A model generated the notes under the pieces. The model had not been told where the DNA came from. It made no database searches and was given only the letters and a program-made list of their open reading frames with translations. A program made the position numbers and the translations under genes. From Rhodopirellula bahusiensis (GTDB lineage: Bacteria > Planctomycetota > Planctomycetia > Pirellulales > Pirellulaceae): 58,659 nucleotides of DNA. The stretch covers positions 1-58,659 of the forward strand of contig NZ_NIZW01000037.1 in NCBI RefSeq assembly GCF_002727185.1. The letters run 5' to 3'. Of the stretch, positions 23,386 to 33,402 are shown piece after piece; positions within the stretch are counted from its first letter, which is position 1; each line of letters opens with the position of its first letter.

Positions 23386-24596
23386 GTCGTCTCGGTCGCG
23401 GCAATCTGCCGGCGATAGATCAATCGCACGTCGTTGTCGAATGAGTCCATGCGGCTCATTCGCAGCGACGTCGCATCGGCCAATGTTTTGATTCCCGGAT
23501 CGCCCACCGGTCCTGGTGCAGAATGGCCTCCGATGCATTTCCCAGCGATGAAAGCGTGCACTTCGTCGATTTGCCCGGCGGCTGCGAAGCTGCCAAGCAA
23601 TTGACTGCCGCCTTCGACCATCAGATGAGTCATCGCAAGCCCACGAGGATTGTCGTTGCTGCCCAGCCAAAGCAGTGATTGGCGAACCATCTCCACGGGA
23701 TCGATGGTTTCACATTGCCAGGTCTCGACGTCGTGATCGGCGAGTCTTGCTAAGTCCGCAGTCGCGATTTCTGGTCCCGCGACCAGCCATGTGGGAGTCT
23801 GCGACGCCGTTTGGACCAATTGACTTTGCAAGTCCGGGACTCGCGAGCGGGAATAGACCAAGCGAACCAGCGGACCGGAATTGTTCGCGGTTTTCGCGTC
23901 AGTTTCAGCGGCAGTCGCAATTTTCGTCGGCTTGGGCAAACGCACGGTCAGCAAGGGGTTGTCTGCTAGAACAGTGCCCATTCCCACTGCGATCGCGTCG
24001 ACGCTGGCACGGAGTTCATGAACGGCGCTTCGTGCACTCGGGCCTGTGATCCACTTGCTTTCGCCGGTTTTAGTCGCGATGCGTCCATCCAGGCTCATCG
24101 CCCACTTCGCGATTACCCACGGCATGCCGGTAAGGACACGTTTGAGGTAGGCGGCGAGGAGTTCTTCGCCTTCTTCTTTTGCAACGCCGGTGATCACCTC
24201 AATGCCCGCGGAGCGGAGTCTCTCGATCCCACCGCCATCAACCTGGTCGAATGGGTCGACGACTGAGATCACGACTCGGGCGACGTTCGCTCGTATCAAC
24301 GCATCCGCGCAAGGCGGTGTCTTGCCATGGTGGCAACATGGCTCCAACGAAACGTACGCGGTCGCTCCGGATGCATCATCGCAATCGGACAATGCCTCGA
24401 CTTCGGCGTGAGGTCCGCCGAATCGCTGATGGTAGCCCTTGCCGATGCAGATCGAGTCACGAACCAATACGCAGCCGACCGGGGGATTCGGTTCGACCTT
24501 GCCTCGACCCTGCGAAGCCAGTTCGATTGCTTTGGTCATCCAGCGGATATCTTCCGCCGAATGACCGTTCGCGGCCGCGTTGGAATCGTTTGGCAT
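23382..24596 (-). CDS. ribD: Bifunctional riboflavin deaminase/reductase RibD
   Basis: About 404 residues. The N-terminal domain is the pyrimidine deaminase, with zinc/catalytic motifs GGPHAEVEAL and CCHHGKTPPCADALI. The C-terminal domain is the reductase, with KWAMSLDGRIATKTGESKWI, VDAIAVGMGTVLADNPLLTV and LMVEGGSQLLGSFAAAGQID. It acts early in riboflavin synthesis. I chose ATG 24596 (MPNDSNAAANG) because the upstream SEC-C gene stops in the same TGATG, indicating coupling; an ATG at 24617 is possible. It converges on the giant secreted protein gene, sharing 4 bases of overlapping stop codons. Confidence 0.93.
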   Translation of the reverse strand: MPNDSNAAANGHSAEDIRWMTKAIELASQGRGKVEPNPPVGCVLVRDSICIGKGYHQRFGGPHAEVEALSDCDDASGATAYVSLEPCCHHGKTPPCADALIRANVARVVISVVDPFDQVDGGGIERLRSAGIEVITGVAKEEGEELLAAYLKRVLTGMPWVIAKWAMSLDGRIATKTGESKWITGPSARSAVHELRASVDAIAVGMGTVLADNPLLTVRLPKPTKIATAAETDAKTANNSGPLVRLVYSRSRVPDLQSQLVQTASQTPTWLVAGPEIATADLARLADHDVETWQCETIDPVEMVRQSLLWLGSNDNPRGLAMTHLMVEGGSQLLGSFAAAGQIDEVHAFIAGKCIGGHSAPGPVGDPGIKTLADATSLRMSRMDSFDNDVRLIYRRQIAATETT

Positions 24597-26767
24597 CAGT
24601 CCATTCCGGGGACCCAAAGTTTGCCGCCACCGGAAGCTTCACCACCCGCTGGGCTCGCAGGAGCTGGGCCGCCGGATTCGCCATCGGGAGTCCAAAGTCC
24701 ACCGCCTGCAGGTTCCTGCGAAGGTGGGCCCATGCCCGGACCTTGGCGAGGCGTTCCATCAGGATTGATGAGTCCGAGTTGAGCCAAGATTTGCTGCAAC
24801 CGACCCATCACCTCGGGGTTATCGCTGTGCTTCTGAACGATGGCCTGCACGGTGTTTTGGAACAAGTCAATTTCTTGACGACGTAGTCGAAGTCCGAGTT
24901 CCGCCAGCAAAAGGGAAGCGTCCGAAAGCTTGTGTTCTTCGGCGTAGACTTTGGCTTTGTCCAAGTAATCGACCGCTTCATCCGACTCGGTCGCTCGTTG
25001 CATCAAGAACGAATAAGCGATGATCTTGGCACCGATGAAACGCCCATCGTCCACCGACTCGGTATCCGCTTCGAGCAAGGCTTTCGAGGCACGTCGGCCG
25101 ATCGAAGTCGCGGAGATCTGCTGAGCACGCTGAATCAGGTAGATCAGGTTTTCGGGGTCCAGATCGGACGGGTCGATGCGATCCAGGTCACTGCCGGGAA
25201 TCTCTTCGAGTTCTTCGCCGGTGATCTTTTTACGTTCTACCTTCGGGACGTTGCCAATTTCACAAAGCTGATTGATCAACTCTTCGTCTCGGGCGACCAA
25301 GCTGTCTTCGCCCTCGATGTAGCGGATCATCGCAGCACGAAGCAGGGATTTGCTTTCGTCGCTCGCCGCATCCTTCAGCGACACGCCGCCGAGCATTTTG
25401 ACGGGCGTTGTTGAAAGTGTTTCCGGCACACGTTTGCTGATCAGTTCTTTGACAACCGAATCCAGGTCGGACTGGTGCTCTGGTCGGATTCCGCCAATTT
25501 GTGGCGTTGCGATCATCGTCAGAGGCAACTTGCCGATCTCGTCCGCTTGGGTCCAACTGAGATTGGGAGCGACTTCGTTCATCAATTCTTCGACCTGAGC
25601 CCGCTTGGACGCTGGCAGACCGATGATCTGAAGTCGAGCCGAACGGTCAGTTTCGCGGCCGAACAGGAACACCGCTGCAAGAGCGACCGGAAGGTTGTCA
25701 GCCGTTAGCTTGTCGCCTTCGCCGAGCACGTTGCTGTCCAAAATTTGGAATGCAGATCGCGGGGCAACGTCGCTCTCGTGTTTGACCGATTCCAACGCGT
25801 CCGCTGGTAGTTCTTCGAAGCGAGGGTTCGCGATCATCGCCATTTGGTATTCGTCGATCGACTCGACGTCGGCGCTCAATTCCAAGTGATCGACGGCCAA
25901 ACCATCGGCATCGGGGCTGGCCATTTGCGACATTGCGAGGAATCGTGCACGCTCGTCGAAGCTCAGCTCTTCGCACTGAGAAAGCTTGACCAGCATGTCC
26001 GTTTGAGTCGCATGGTCGCCTCTCCAGATGGCACAGTTGAGCAAACCGGAAAGCACGGCGGGCTGAAGCGGTGCGGATCGTTGCAGCGATTCAAATTTGG
26101 TTTGGGCGAGTGCCACTTTGTTGTTGGAAAGCAACAAGGCGGCTTCGTCGTATCGTTCGACCCAATCGGCGTTTTCCGGCGGCGGAATGAGATTTGGGAC
26201 GGCTTTTGCCAATTGATTGACCGATGGATCGCCATTGATCTGTTGCAGCACATTTGCGGCCATCCGGCTGTCTTCGTAGCCCGTCGAGACCAGAGCCAAG
26301 GTGGCGTACACACGCGAGGTGAGCAAAATGCCATTGCCCGCCAATGCGTATGCCAGCAGCGAAGCGACGTCCAGAACGAACGAATCGACGGTCTGACCAC
26401 TTTCGGTCAATGCTTCCAACATCAACTCGGTCGCGGCCGACAAATCCTGACGGAAAAGGGCTGCCGCGGCGCTTTGCGTGAGCGCCAATGGGTTGGACGG
26501 TTGCAGGCGACGGAATCGATCTGCGTTTTCTTCCAACGACGTGTATTCACGCAAATCCATGAACAAACGACCGCGAATCGCGAGCGCCCACGCAGCGTCG
26601 GGGTGCTCTTCAAGGATTGTGCTCAATCGGTCCAAAGCGGGGACGAGTTGGCCCCCATCGATCATCTTCAGCACACGATCCAGTTCGTGGACGGAATCCT
26701 TGCATTTGCAAAACTTGATCTTCTTGCCGCTACCGCAAGGGCATATCGAGTAAGTGTCGATGGACAT
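24596..26767 (-). CDS. SEC-C zinc-motif protein with helical repeats
   Basis: About 723 residues. The N-terminus MSIDTYSICPCGSGKKIKFC followed by KCK is a SEC-C zinc-binding motif (CxCGSGKK...C.C), as found at the SecA C-terminus. The rest is long, mostly helical and TPR-like (for example DRLSTILEEHPDAAWALAIR and LLAELGLRLRRQEIDLFQNT), ending in a Pro/Gly-rich tail (GPGMGPPSQEPAGGG). I chose ATG 26767 because the motif starts there. Its stop overlaps the ribD start (TGATG). No signal peptide, so cytoplasmic; partner unknown. Confidence 0.8.
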   Translation of the reverse strand: MSIDTYSICPCGSGKKIKFCKCKDSVHELDRVLKMIDGGQLVPALDRLSTILEEHPDAAWALAIRGRLFMDLREYTSLEENADRFRRLQPSNPLALTQSAAAALFRQDLSAATELMLEALTESGQTVDSFVLDVASLLAYALAGNGILLTSRVYATLALVSTGYEDSRMAANVLQQINGDPSVNQLAKAVPNLIPPPENADWVERYDEAALLLSNNKVALAQTKFESLQRSAPLQPAVLSGLLNCAIWRGDHATQTDMLVKLSQCEELSFDERARFLAMSQMASPDADGLAVDHLELSADVESIDEYQMAMIANPRFEELPADALESVKHESDVAPRSAFQILDSNVLGEGDKLTADNLPVALAAVFLFGRETDRSARLQIIGLPASKRAQVEELMNEVAPNLSWTQADEIGKLPLTMIATPQIGGIRPEHQSDLDSVVKELISKRVPETLSTTPVKMLGGVSLKDAASDESKSLLRAAMIRYIEGEDSLVARDEELINQLCEIGNVPKVERKKITGEELEEIPGSDLDRIDPSDLDPENLIYLIQRAQQISATSIGRRASKALLEADTESVDDGRFIGAKIIAYSFLMQRATESDEAVDYLDKAKVYAEEHKLSDASLLLAELGLRLRRQEIDLFQNTVQAIVQKHSDNPEVMGRLQQILAQLGLINPDGTPRQGPGMGPPSQEPAGGGLWTPDGESGGPAPASPAGGEASGGGKLWVPGMD

Positions 26768-26970
26768 AAACAGTCGCAATAAATGGAGGCGTGCGGACAG
26801 CTTGGCTGCCGAGTGAGCGAGTGAAGCTGGCAACTTACCACGCCGAACGATGTGTCCCAAGATGCGATCCGCCGAGGGATTGTCAGGCAATCCAATTTCA
26901 AGCGTTTCAGCGCAATGTCGACTTTCACCCGCGAAGAAGCGTGGATCGCTGAACCGAATCGCGGCTAGTT

Positions 26971-27870
26971 TCAGCCTTCCGGCAAATCAGAAGCAGCTTC
27001 GTCCGTTGGTTCGCTCGATGAACGATCGAGCCACTGTCGAAGAGGTCCGTCACTGGGGACGGGAAACGACCCGTGTGCGGTTTGTCGATCCAGTTCTCGG
27101 TAGCGAATCTCAACCAGCTCGACGGTTTGGTCGAAGTGGGCGCGAACGCGTTGATTGATCAGCTTTCGAACTTGATCCTGAGACAGGCCCGATGACCGGC
27201 CGTTTCGACCTGAGCGAGCGTTTCGACTTTGCCCATCAATGTGCTCTGGCACAGCGCCTTCCCCAAGAACAGATCGCATTTCCGACAAACGGAACCGTAA
27301 ACTCTCTTTCCCTCGCACTGCAGTCTCAAACCGATTCAGCACTCGAGGATCGGTTGAGAGACGGATGTGATCCATCTCGTGCTGAACCAATTGAAGATCC
27401 CAAAATTGGCTGAGGTCATCGGGACGACGGCGAAACCAGACCTTGTGGTCGACTTTGAGTTCCAGCTCGGGATAACGGACCCGGACGACGATTCCGTCTT
27501 CGTTCCACCACCATCGACACCGACTGACAAAGCGATAAGAAAGATTGAATCGAGTCTCGGCATCAAACCTCCGGTTGATGAATCCCGTTGATTGAAGGCC
27601 CAAAGCGACGGATGGGCGCGGGCCACCGGAGAAGAATTCGACCTGCCCGGTCTCGAGTAATCCAGCGACTTCCTCATCCGGGACGGGAAGAGAAGACATT
27701 GCGATTGGTTCGGAGACCAATGTGTCTTCGTCGATCATTCCCGCCGCCGAGTCCGCACGAGTCGGATCTTGTGCGATCAATGTCGGAAGGTTGCAGCCGA
27801 GATGCAGAATCAGACCGGCAATGCAGAGTTGGCATTGCCATCGCGAGGCGGTCTGTTTCGATGCAATCAA
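26971..27870 (-). CDS. Predicted secreted HExxH metalloprotease (DUF922-like)
   Basis: A 299-residue protein with an N-terminal hydrophobic segment (LCIAGLILHLGCNLPTLIAQ) that could be a signal peptide or lipoprotein signal. The centre has YRFVSRCRWWWNEDGIVVRV and FWDLQLVQHEMDHIRLSTDP. HEMDH fits HExxH, the zinc-ligand motif of metallopeptidases, in a context like DUF922. The start ATG overlaps the stop of the upstream M28 peptidase gene by 4 bases (ATGA). The two are probably co-translated and act in the same compartment. Proteolytic activity is inferred. Confidence 0.7.
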   Translation of the reverse strand: MIASKQTASRWQCQLCIAGLILHLGCNLPTLIAQDPTRADSAAGMIDEDTLVSEPIAMSSLPVPDEEVAGLLETGQVEFFSGGPRPSVALGLQSTGFINRRFDAETRFNLSYRFVSRCRWWWNEDGIVVRVRYPELELKVDHKVWFRRRPDDLSQFWDLQLVQHEMDHIRLSTDPRVLNRFETAVRGKESLRFRLSEMRSVLGEGAVPEHIDGQSRNARSGRNGRSSGLSQDQVRKLINQRVRAHFDQTVELVEIRYRELDRQTAHGSFPVPSDGPLRQWLDRSSSEPTDEAASDLPEG

Positions 27871-30800
27871 TCTCGTGACCCGGGGGTGATGGATAGCGTG
27901 ACGTCCTTGCCCTCACGATTGACGATGATCTCAACCGCTTCGCCGATCTTCAGCGCTTCGATTGCATAAGTATAGTCGTAGATGTCTTCGATCTTTTGAG
28001 AGGCCAACTTCACAATCACGTCCCCGCCGCGAACCCCAGCGGTCTCTGCCGGGCCCCCGGACGCAACCCCACTCAGTTTCAAACCTTTGACCTCACCCGC
28101 GGCGTAATCAGGAATGGTGCCAAGGTAAGCGGTCAAACGGGCTCGCGGCACCTCCTCGGTCGATTGGCCTTCATCCAGCTTGAATTCAGGCACCTCGTCC
28201 GACATCAAGAATCCGCGAGTCAGCAGGCCAAACAAATTCGCGATGTCGGCGTTGCCGTCGTAGTTCAGCTTGTCGGGTGTATCACGAGGGGTGTGGTAGT
28301 CCTCGTGAGCTCCGGTGAATCCAGACAAGATCGGAACCTTGCGAGCCACGAATGCGGACGCATCCGTTGGCAATCGCGTGCTGGTGCGATCAAGTTGCAA
28401 TGCGACACCGACGGGCACGTTGCGACGCTGGACTTCGCCTTCGAAACCAGGAGATGAACCGATGCCCTGCACGACTAGTTTTTCACGCAAACGACCGACC
28501 ATGTCGAGATTCAGATAAACCGCAACCGCGTCACCAAGAGATGCCGCATCAGGAGTCATGCCATGAGCGTGAGCGATCGCAATGTCGTCTTCCGATGGTT
28601 CTTGGATCGGAGCATCGGGATACAGTTTTTTAAAGTCGTCGACGTAGGCTTGTGAACCGAATAGACCGAGTTCTTCACCGCTCCACGCGGCAACCATCAG
28701 GTCCCGTTTCATCTTCAATCGTCCGGAGTTTCTTTGGTCGACCAGGTACTGAGCAATTTCCAACATCGCTGCGACTCCGCTGGCGTTGTCATCGGCTCCG
28801 ACGTGAACTTGGTTCTCCTCGTCCGATCGGGCCAGTGAGTTGCTGCCTCCGCCACGTCCCAGGTGATCGATGTGAGCCCCCACCATTGCAACCGGGAATT
28901 GAACCTTGTCGGTGACATCAGCGGTTGAGTCAGCCGGAAGTCTCGCGACGACGTTACGACCTTTACCAGTGCGGCGATTGATTTCGATCGACGCCTTCAC
29001 GGTGATGCCGGACATGGGAATTCCCATCGCCATCTCGCCGTCGTCGAGTTGCGTTTGCAGTTCCTTCAAATCATGTCCACCGGCACGAACCAGTTTCGAT
29101 GCAACTTCGTTGTCGATGGAAATCGCGGCCAAGCTGACTTGTGCCTGGGAGGCGTTGGCGTCAAAGCGAATCACGTCTCGTTTGACTTGGCTGTTGGGAC
29201 CAGCGACGAAGATGATCCCGCGAGCTCCCAGGTCGCGAGCGATGGTGGCTTTGCGACGTGGATCGCCGTAGCGTGCCATTCGCTGGCGTTGCTCAGCAGA
29301 GATGTTTTGGGGCAGATCTCGCAGTACCAGAACCCAGCTATCAGCGACGTTGAGGTGAACGTAGCTGTCGTATTCATCGTTCTCTTCGTCTCCCGGGACC
29401 TGCAGACCGTAGCCTGCGAAAACGACTTCGCCGGATTCGATGCCTCCGGTCTGCGAGAAAGAAAGCGGAGTCCAAGACTCGGTCAGCTCAGCATCAATCG
29501 TTGCCGAATTGCCACCGGGCGATGACGTGGTAATCGTCAGCCCGTTTGCAGGTCCTAGAGATGAACCAGCAGGGTATTCGAAGTCATGGAAAAACGTTCC
29601 GTCCTGACCTGCGGGAACGAAGCCTAGGCTCTCCAGGTAAGCCGCCACGTACGCGGTGGCTCGTTTTTCACCAGGCGTTCCCGTCAACCGTCCGCCGAGT
29701 TCCGGCCGAGTCAGGTAGTCAACGTGACGCATGACATCGCTCGGGCGAAACTCCGGTGCAGTGGCTGCCACGTTGGATCGTGCCAGCGACGCGTCCTCGT
29801 CCGTTTGGCTGTCGTCGGCCGGTTCCGTCAAGCCAAGTCGTTGACGAGCGGTCTCGACATCGAAGTCCGCCAAATAGATCTGCGAAGTGCTTTTCTTGGG
29901 CTCGCCGTCTTCCATCACGACGTCACCGTTGCTGTCCACGACACGCGTGGTTGTCCAGGACAGTTGCTCGCCGTTGGGGAGGAAAACGGGCAGGCCATCG
30001 AAGCCTTCTGTGGTGGTCAGACGAACAGGTTCGCCTTCGCCATCGGCCCGGACCAAGTAAAGTTCAAAGTTTGCGAATCCGTGTTTGTTGGTGGTGAAAA
30101 CCAGAAATTCGCCGCTGGGGTGATAGAACGGTGCCCAGCTCATCGCGTCGATCTCCGTCAATCGCCGAACGTCGGATCCATCGATCTTCATGGTGAAGAT
30201 TTCCGCGGTCGCTCCATTCGGGGCGAAGCGTCTCCAGCAAATGCGTTGGCCATCGGGAGAAAAGAACGGTCCGCCGTCGTAACCCGGTTCGCTGGTCAGT
30301 CGTTTCACATTCGATCCATCCGCATCCATGATGTAGAGGTCGTTCATGAACGCGGGGTCACGCTCGAACTGCTCGCGTTCCCGTTCGGTCAATTCGCGTG
30401 AGTAAGCGGCTCGGTTGGAAGCAAAAACGATCAGGGTTCCGTCGGGACTGTAGCTGGCTTCCGCGTCGTAGCCCTCGGCATCGGTCAGCGGGGTCAGTCC
30501 CTTCGTCGTGCCTGCTTCGATTTGACTCAGGTCAGCGGCATACAGTTCGTAGTTTGGGTCGTAGTCCCACGAATAACGACGCGAATCGCCGGAGGCACGG
30601 AAGTCGAGTTCTTCTTGCTGCAAACGTTTCGATTCAGGATCGGCATGCGTGCTGGCGAACAATACTTTCTCACCATTCGGATGAATCCAGCCGCAAGTTG
30701 TTTTTCCAAATCCGGGCGAGACACGTTGAATGTCGCCGGTTTCTAAATCGGAAACATAAATTTGATAGAACGGGTTGGATGGATCGCGTTCGCTTTGGAA

Positions 30801-31013
30801 CACCATCCGAGTTCCATCTGCACTGAAGTAGCCTTCACCAGCGCGTCGACCTTCGAACGTTAGTTTGCGAACGTTGGTGAGCAGGTCCGATTCATCTTGG
30901 GCAATCGCTGTCGCGTTTCCACCGACCAGAAGTGCGACTCCAAGAATTAGCCGGCATGGAACGAACGTTGTCGAAAGCGAGTTCAAAACCGAAGAATCGC
31001 GGGGATCAAACAT
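27867..31013 (-). CDS. Secreted TolB-propeller / M28 aminopeptidase / PDZ protein
   Basis: A 1,048-residue secreted protein. The signal segment is LILGVALLVGGNATAIAQ. About residues 40-400 are PD40/TolB-type propeller repeats (DAEASYSPDGTLIVFASNR, DGGPFFSPDGQRICWRR). About 430-880 form an M28 zinc peptidase with zinc ligands in GAHIDHLGRGG and VGADDNASGVAAMLEIAQYL, catalytic AAWSGEELGLFGSQAYVDDF, the Asp in LNLDMVGRL and the His in HEDYHTPRDTPDKLNYDG. A PDZ domain closes it (LSGVASGGPAETAGVRGGDV). Probably a periplasmic or outer-membrane aminopeptidase. It is coupled to the HExxH gene downstream. Confidence 0.9.
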   Translation of the reverse strand: MFDPRDSSVLNSLSTTFVPCRLILGVALLVGGNATAIAQDESDLLTNVRKLTFEGRRAGEGYFSADGTRMVFQSERDPSNPFYQIYVSDLETGDIQRVSPGFGKTTCGWIHPNGEKVLFASTHADPESKRLQQEELDFRASGDSRRYSWDYDPNYELYAADLSQIEAGTTKGLTPLTDAEGYDAEASYSPDGTLIVFASNRAAYSRELTEREREQFERDPAFMNDLYIMDADGSNVKRLTSEPGYDGGPFFSPDGQRICWRRFAPNGATAEIFTMKIDGSDVRRLTEIDAMSWAPFYHPSGEFLVFTTNKHGFANFELYLVRADGEGEPVRLTTTEGFDGLPVFLPNGEQLSWTTTRVVDSNGDVVMEDGEPKKSTSQIYLADFDVETARQRLGLTEPADDSQTDEDASLARSNVAATAPEFRPSDVMRHVDYLTRPELGGRLTGTPGEKRATAYVAAYLESLGFVPAGQDGTFFHDFEYPAGSSLGPANGLTITTSSPGGNSATIDAELTESWTPLSFSQTGGIESGEVVFAGYGLQVPGDEENDEYDSYVHLNVADSWVLVLRDLPQNISAEQRQRMARYGDPRRKATIARDLGARGIIFVAGPNSQVKRDVIRFDANASQAQVSLAAISIDNEVASKLVRAGGHDLKELQTQLDDGEMAMGIPMSGITVKASIEINRRTGKGRNVVARLPADSTADVTDKVQFPVAMVGAHIDHLGRGGGSNSLARSDEENQVHVGADDNASGVAAMLEIAQYLVDQRNSGRLKMKRDLMVAAWSGEELGLFGSQAYVDDFKKLYPDAPIQEPSEDDIAIAHAHGMTPDAASLGDAVAVYLNLDMVGRLREKLVVQGIGSSPGFEGEVQRRNVPVGVALQLDRTSTRLPTDASAFVARKVPILSGFTGAHEDYHTPRDTPDKLNYDGNADIANLFGLLTRGFLMSDEVPEFKLDEGQSTEEVPRARLTAYLGTIPDYAAGEVKGLKLSGVASGGPAETAGVRGGDVIVKLASQKIEDIYDYTYAIEALKIGEAVEIIVNREGKDVTLSITPGSRD

Positions 31014-31086
31014 GGCGGCTATCGAGTCTGCGATGGAAGGTGCGTGGACAGCAAAGGAGGGAAAGCGAACATGAATCGCTTTCGAA

Positions 31087-31479
31087 TCAACTTAGCAGTC
31101 CTTTCGCACCCCGCAAACAGATCAACCCGTCACTCCAATCGCGAAACAGTTCGCCGCGTTGTTCCTGCGACTCAAACACTCGCACCTGGCTACGGTTTTC
31201 GCGAAAGTCTTCGTGCACCAAACCGTACAGGTCGTGATAGACCGGCTCGGGATCCGGTTCGTCATCGGGCGTTCGAAAATCGACGCGTGCTCGAACCTCA
31301 AACCGGAACACTTGTTGCCAGCCGGGGCGCTGAACCGCGACCAGACGCACGCCGCTCAACGTCGCAGTCGTGCCGAAGTACCCATTTTGACTCAGGTGCC
31401 GACGAATGGATTGCTCCATCTCGCGGTCGCCGGACCACCCATCCCACTTGGATTGAATTCGTTTCCACCAAGTGGTCAT
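31087..31479 (-). CDS. Small conserved-looking protein of unknown function
   Basis: A 130-residue soluble protein (MTTWWKRIQSKWDGWSGDRE, then LSGVRLVAVQRPGWQQVFRF, and a central acidic DDEPDPEPVYHDLYGLVHED). I recognise no family. It follows the Mur-ligase-like gene by 21 bases on the same strand and precedes the M28 gene by 73 bases, so it is probably in their operon. The basic Trp-rich N-terminus might associate with membranes. Confidence 0.68.
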   Translation of the reverse strand: MTTWWKRIQSKWDGWSGDREMEQSIRRHLSQNGYFGTTATLSGVRLVAVQRPGWQQVFRFEVRARVDFRTPDDEPDPEPVYHDLYGLVHEDFRENRSQVRVFESQEQRGELFRDWSDGLICLRGAKGLLS

Positions 31480-31500
31480 GAGATTCTCGAGAGCGAAGGA

Positions 31501-33402
31501 TCAGTTTCCGTCAAACAGTTTCAAGTTTGGTTTGTCGGATTCAGTGTTCTGGGCGGTCAAGTCTAGATTGGCCGACGGATCAGGGTGAGATCCTTGCAAA
31601 ATCGATGGGTGCGAATTGGCTTGACGAGCTTGTTGGCGATTTTCGGCACAGGCCGCGATGACCTGCGTGACTGCATCAAGCGATCGTCGTTCCGAGTCTG
31701 GATGGCTGCGGTCAATTCCACCGATGACCAAGACCATGTCGTCTTTGTTGGCTTCCCCGTGAGCCCACTGAATCGCGCGGCTCGAGTCTGCGACCAATCG
31801 CATGGCGGCAACGTCCTGGATCCCATCCAAAACACCATGACTCATCGACAAAAAGTTGGCTTTGTCTTTGTCGGCACAAGTCAAAACGCAATGATCGGGC
31901 ATTGTTTCCAACAGTCGACCGTATTGCATCAGCGTTTCGGCATCTTCGTTCTCGCTGACGGATAAGACGCACCAAAGCTTCGGGCGTCTCGGGTTGCTCG
32001 ATTCCGAGGAACCCTTGATGGACAAAGTCATCGGGATGGAACTTGCGGGAGTTTGCAGGAGCTCTTTGCGAGCCGATTGCAGGGCAAACTTGACGCGTTC
32101 AGGCGATCCGCCGATGTCCAGGCGGACCGATGGATTGTTTTGGTCGGTTTCCCAGTCGCCAGTCGTGATGGATTCGAAGCGGCCGGGCAATTCGCGAAGT
32201 TTGCAAAGCGATTCCGCGATTTGTGGCAATGGATTTTCCGTCACAACGCCAACCGCCGCAGCGGCGGCCAAGCATTGTGCGAAGTGTCCACGACCGAGGA
32301 ACGATTCCATCACGGCGGCACGCGACTCATGTCGCAACATGGCGGTCAAAGTGCCGTCTTCGTGCGAGATCGTACGGATCGAAACGTCGGCTGCATTGTC
32401 GACGCCGTAGGTAACCAGTTCGATGTTCTGTGATTGCGCCGCGGTGTGAGCGGTTGCAAGGATGCGTTGGTCCGACTCGGGGATGATCAGAACACCGCCC
32501 TGCCCCACCAATTCGAAGGCACACTCGATGGGCGAAGGACCAAAGTCGTTGCCGCCAGCGTCGCTCCCGGTGACCACCACGATGTCGAGTTCGACTTGGT
32601 CGTAGGATCCCAGACGAAGTTGAGCTGAATCCATTTCAGTGATGCTAACAGCCGCGCCCGCATCGACCGCGTCGGACAAGGCATCGATCAGCGAAGCACC
32701 ATTGGTGACCTTGGCCGTGCCGGCTTCGGTAACCACGGAATCGCTTGAGCCGAGGTCGGTTTGATAGGCGACTCGGCAGGGAATGTCGCGAAGAACCGAC
32801 GCGGTGAGGAAAGCAGTGACGGTCTTTCCTGCGGACCCAACGACGCCGATTGTGATCAGTTTTTGGTCGGGGCGATCGGTTTGCTTGGACCGGATTTCCG
32901 CGAGGGCCCGATCGGTGTCGGCCACGATGGCTTGCGGAACTGGTGCCGGCAAAATTTGCTCGGTCAAAATTCCAGCCGCACCGCGGGCGAGTGCTTGTGA
33001 GATCAGTTCAACTGGACAATCGTCGCCCAAGCGATAGACGACCAATTGACCGGGTTCACAAGTCTCTGCCGATTTCGCGATCGAGATGAATTCGATGTCG
33101 GAACCGGAGAAGAAACGCACTTTGTTCAGCAACCCGGACAAGTGTGCTGTCGACGCATCGCGTTTCGTTTCCGAAGGGCTGGGTGTGCTCGTTTTCTTCG
33201 CACTGGCCAACTTGGCCGTTCGCGATTGAAGCTGCTCGGAGGCAGTGGATTGGTCAACGCGGCGCAACGTTTGAACGCTGGTGCCGGCCGGGTCGTTCCA
33301 CTTCACTGCTGCGTGTGGCGGAAGGGTCGAGGAGCCGAAAGAAGACCGGAAAGTTCCACCCGGTTTGGTTTGGCTCAACCATTGATCGATTGCGTGACGC
33401 AT
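31501..33402 (-). CDS. Mur-ligase-like ATPase (MurE/MurF relative, possibly divergent)
   Basis: About 633 residues with the three-part Mur ligase plan: an N-terminal domain (QLVVYRLGDDCPVELISQAL), then the P-loop IGVVGSAGKTVTAFLTASVL, and a C-terminal part with MRLVADSSRAIQWAHGEANK and DDMVLVIGG. The usual central TNxxxDHxD motif is replaced by VVTGSDAGGNDFGPSPIECA, so activity on a peptidoglycan precursor is doubtful. The start ATG 33402 is set by an excellent AAGGAGG ribosome-binding site at 33410-33416. An upstream open frame lacks such support. Confidence 0.72.
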   Translation of the reverse strand: MRHAIDQWLSQTKPGGTFRSSFGSSTLPPHAAVKWNDPAGTSVQTLRRVDQSTASEQLQSRTAKLASAKKTSTPSPSETKRDASTAHLSGLLNKVRFFSGSDIEFISIAKSAETCEPGQLVVYRLGDDCPVELISQALARGAAGILTEQILPAPVPQAIVADTDRALAEIRSKQTDRPDQKLITIGVVGSAGKTVTAFLTASVLRDIPCRVAYQTDLGSSDSVVTEAGTAKVTNGASLIDALSDAVDAGAAVSITEMDSAQLRLGSYDQVELDIVVVTGSDAGGNDFGPSPIECAFELVGQGGVLIIPESDQRILATAHTAAQSQNIELVTYGVDNAADVSIRTISHEDGTLTAMLRHESRAAVMESFLGRGHFAQCLAAAAAVGVVTENPLPQIAESLCKLRELPGRFESITTGDWETDQNNPSVRLDIGGSPERVKFALQSARKELLQTPASSIPMTLSIKGSSESSNPRRPKLWCVLSVSENEDAETLMQYGRLLETMPDHCVLTCADKDKANFLSMSHGVLDGIQDVAAMRLVADSSRAIQWAHGEANKDDMVLVIGGIDRSHPDSERRSLDAVTQVIAACAENRQQARQANSHPSILQGSHPDPSANLDLTAQNTESDKPNLKLFDGN

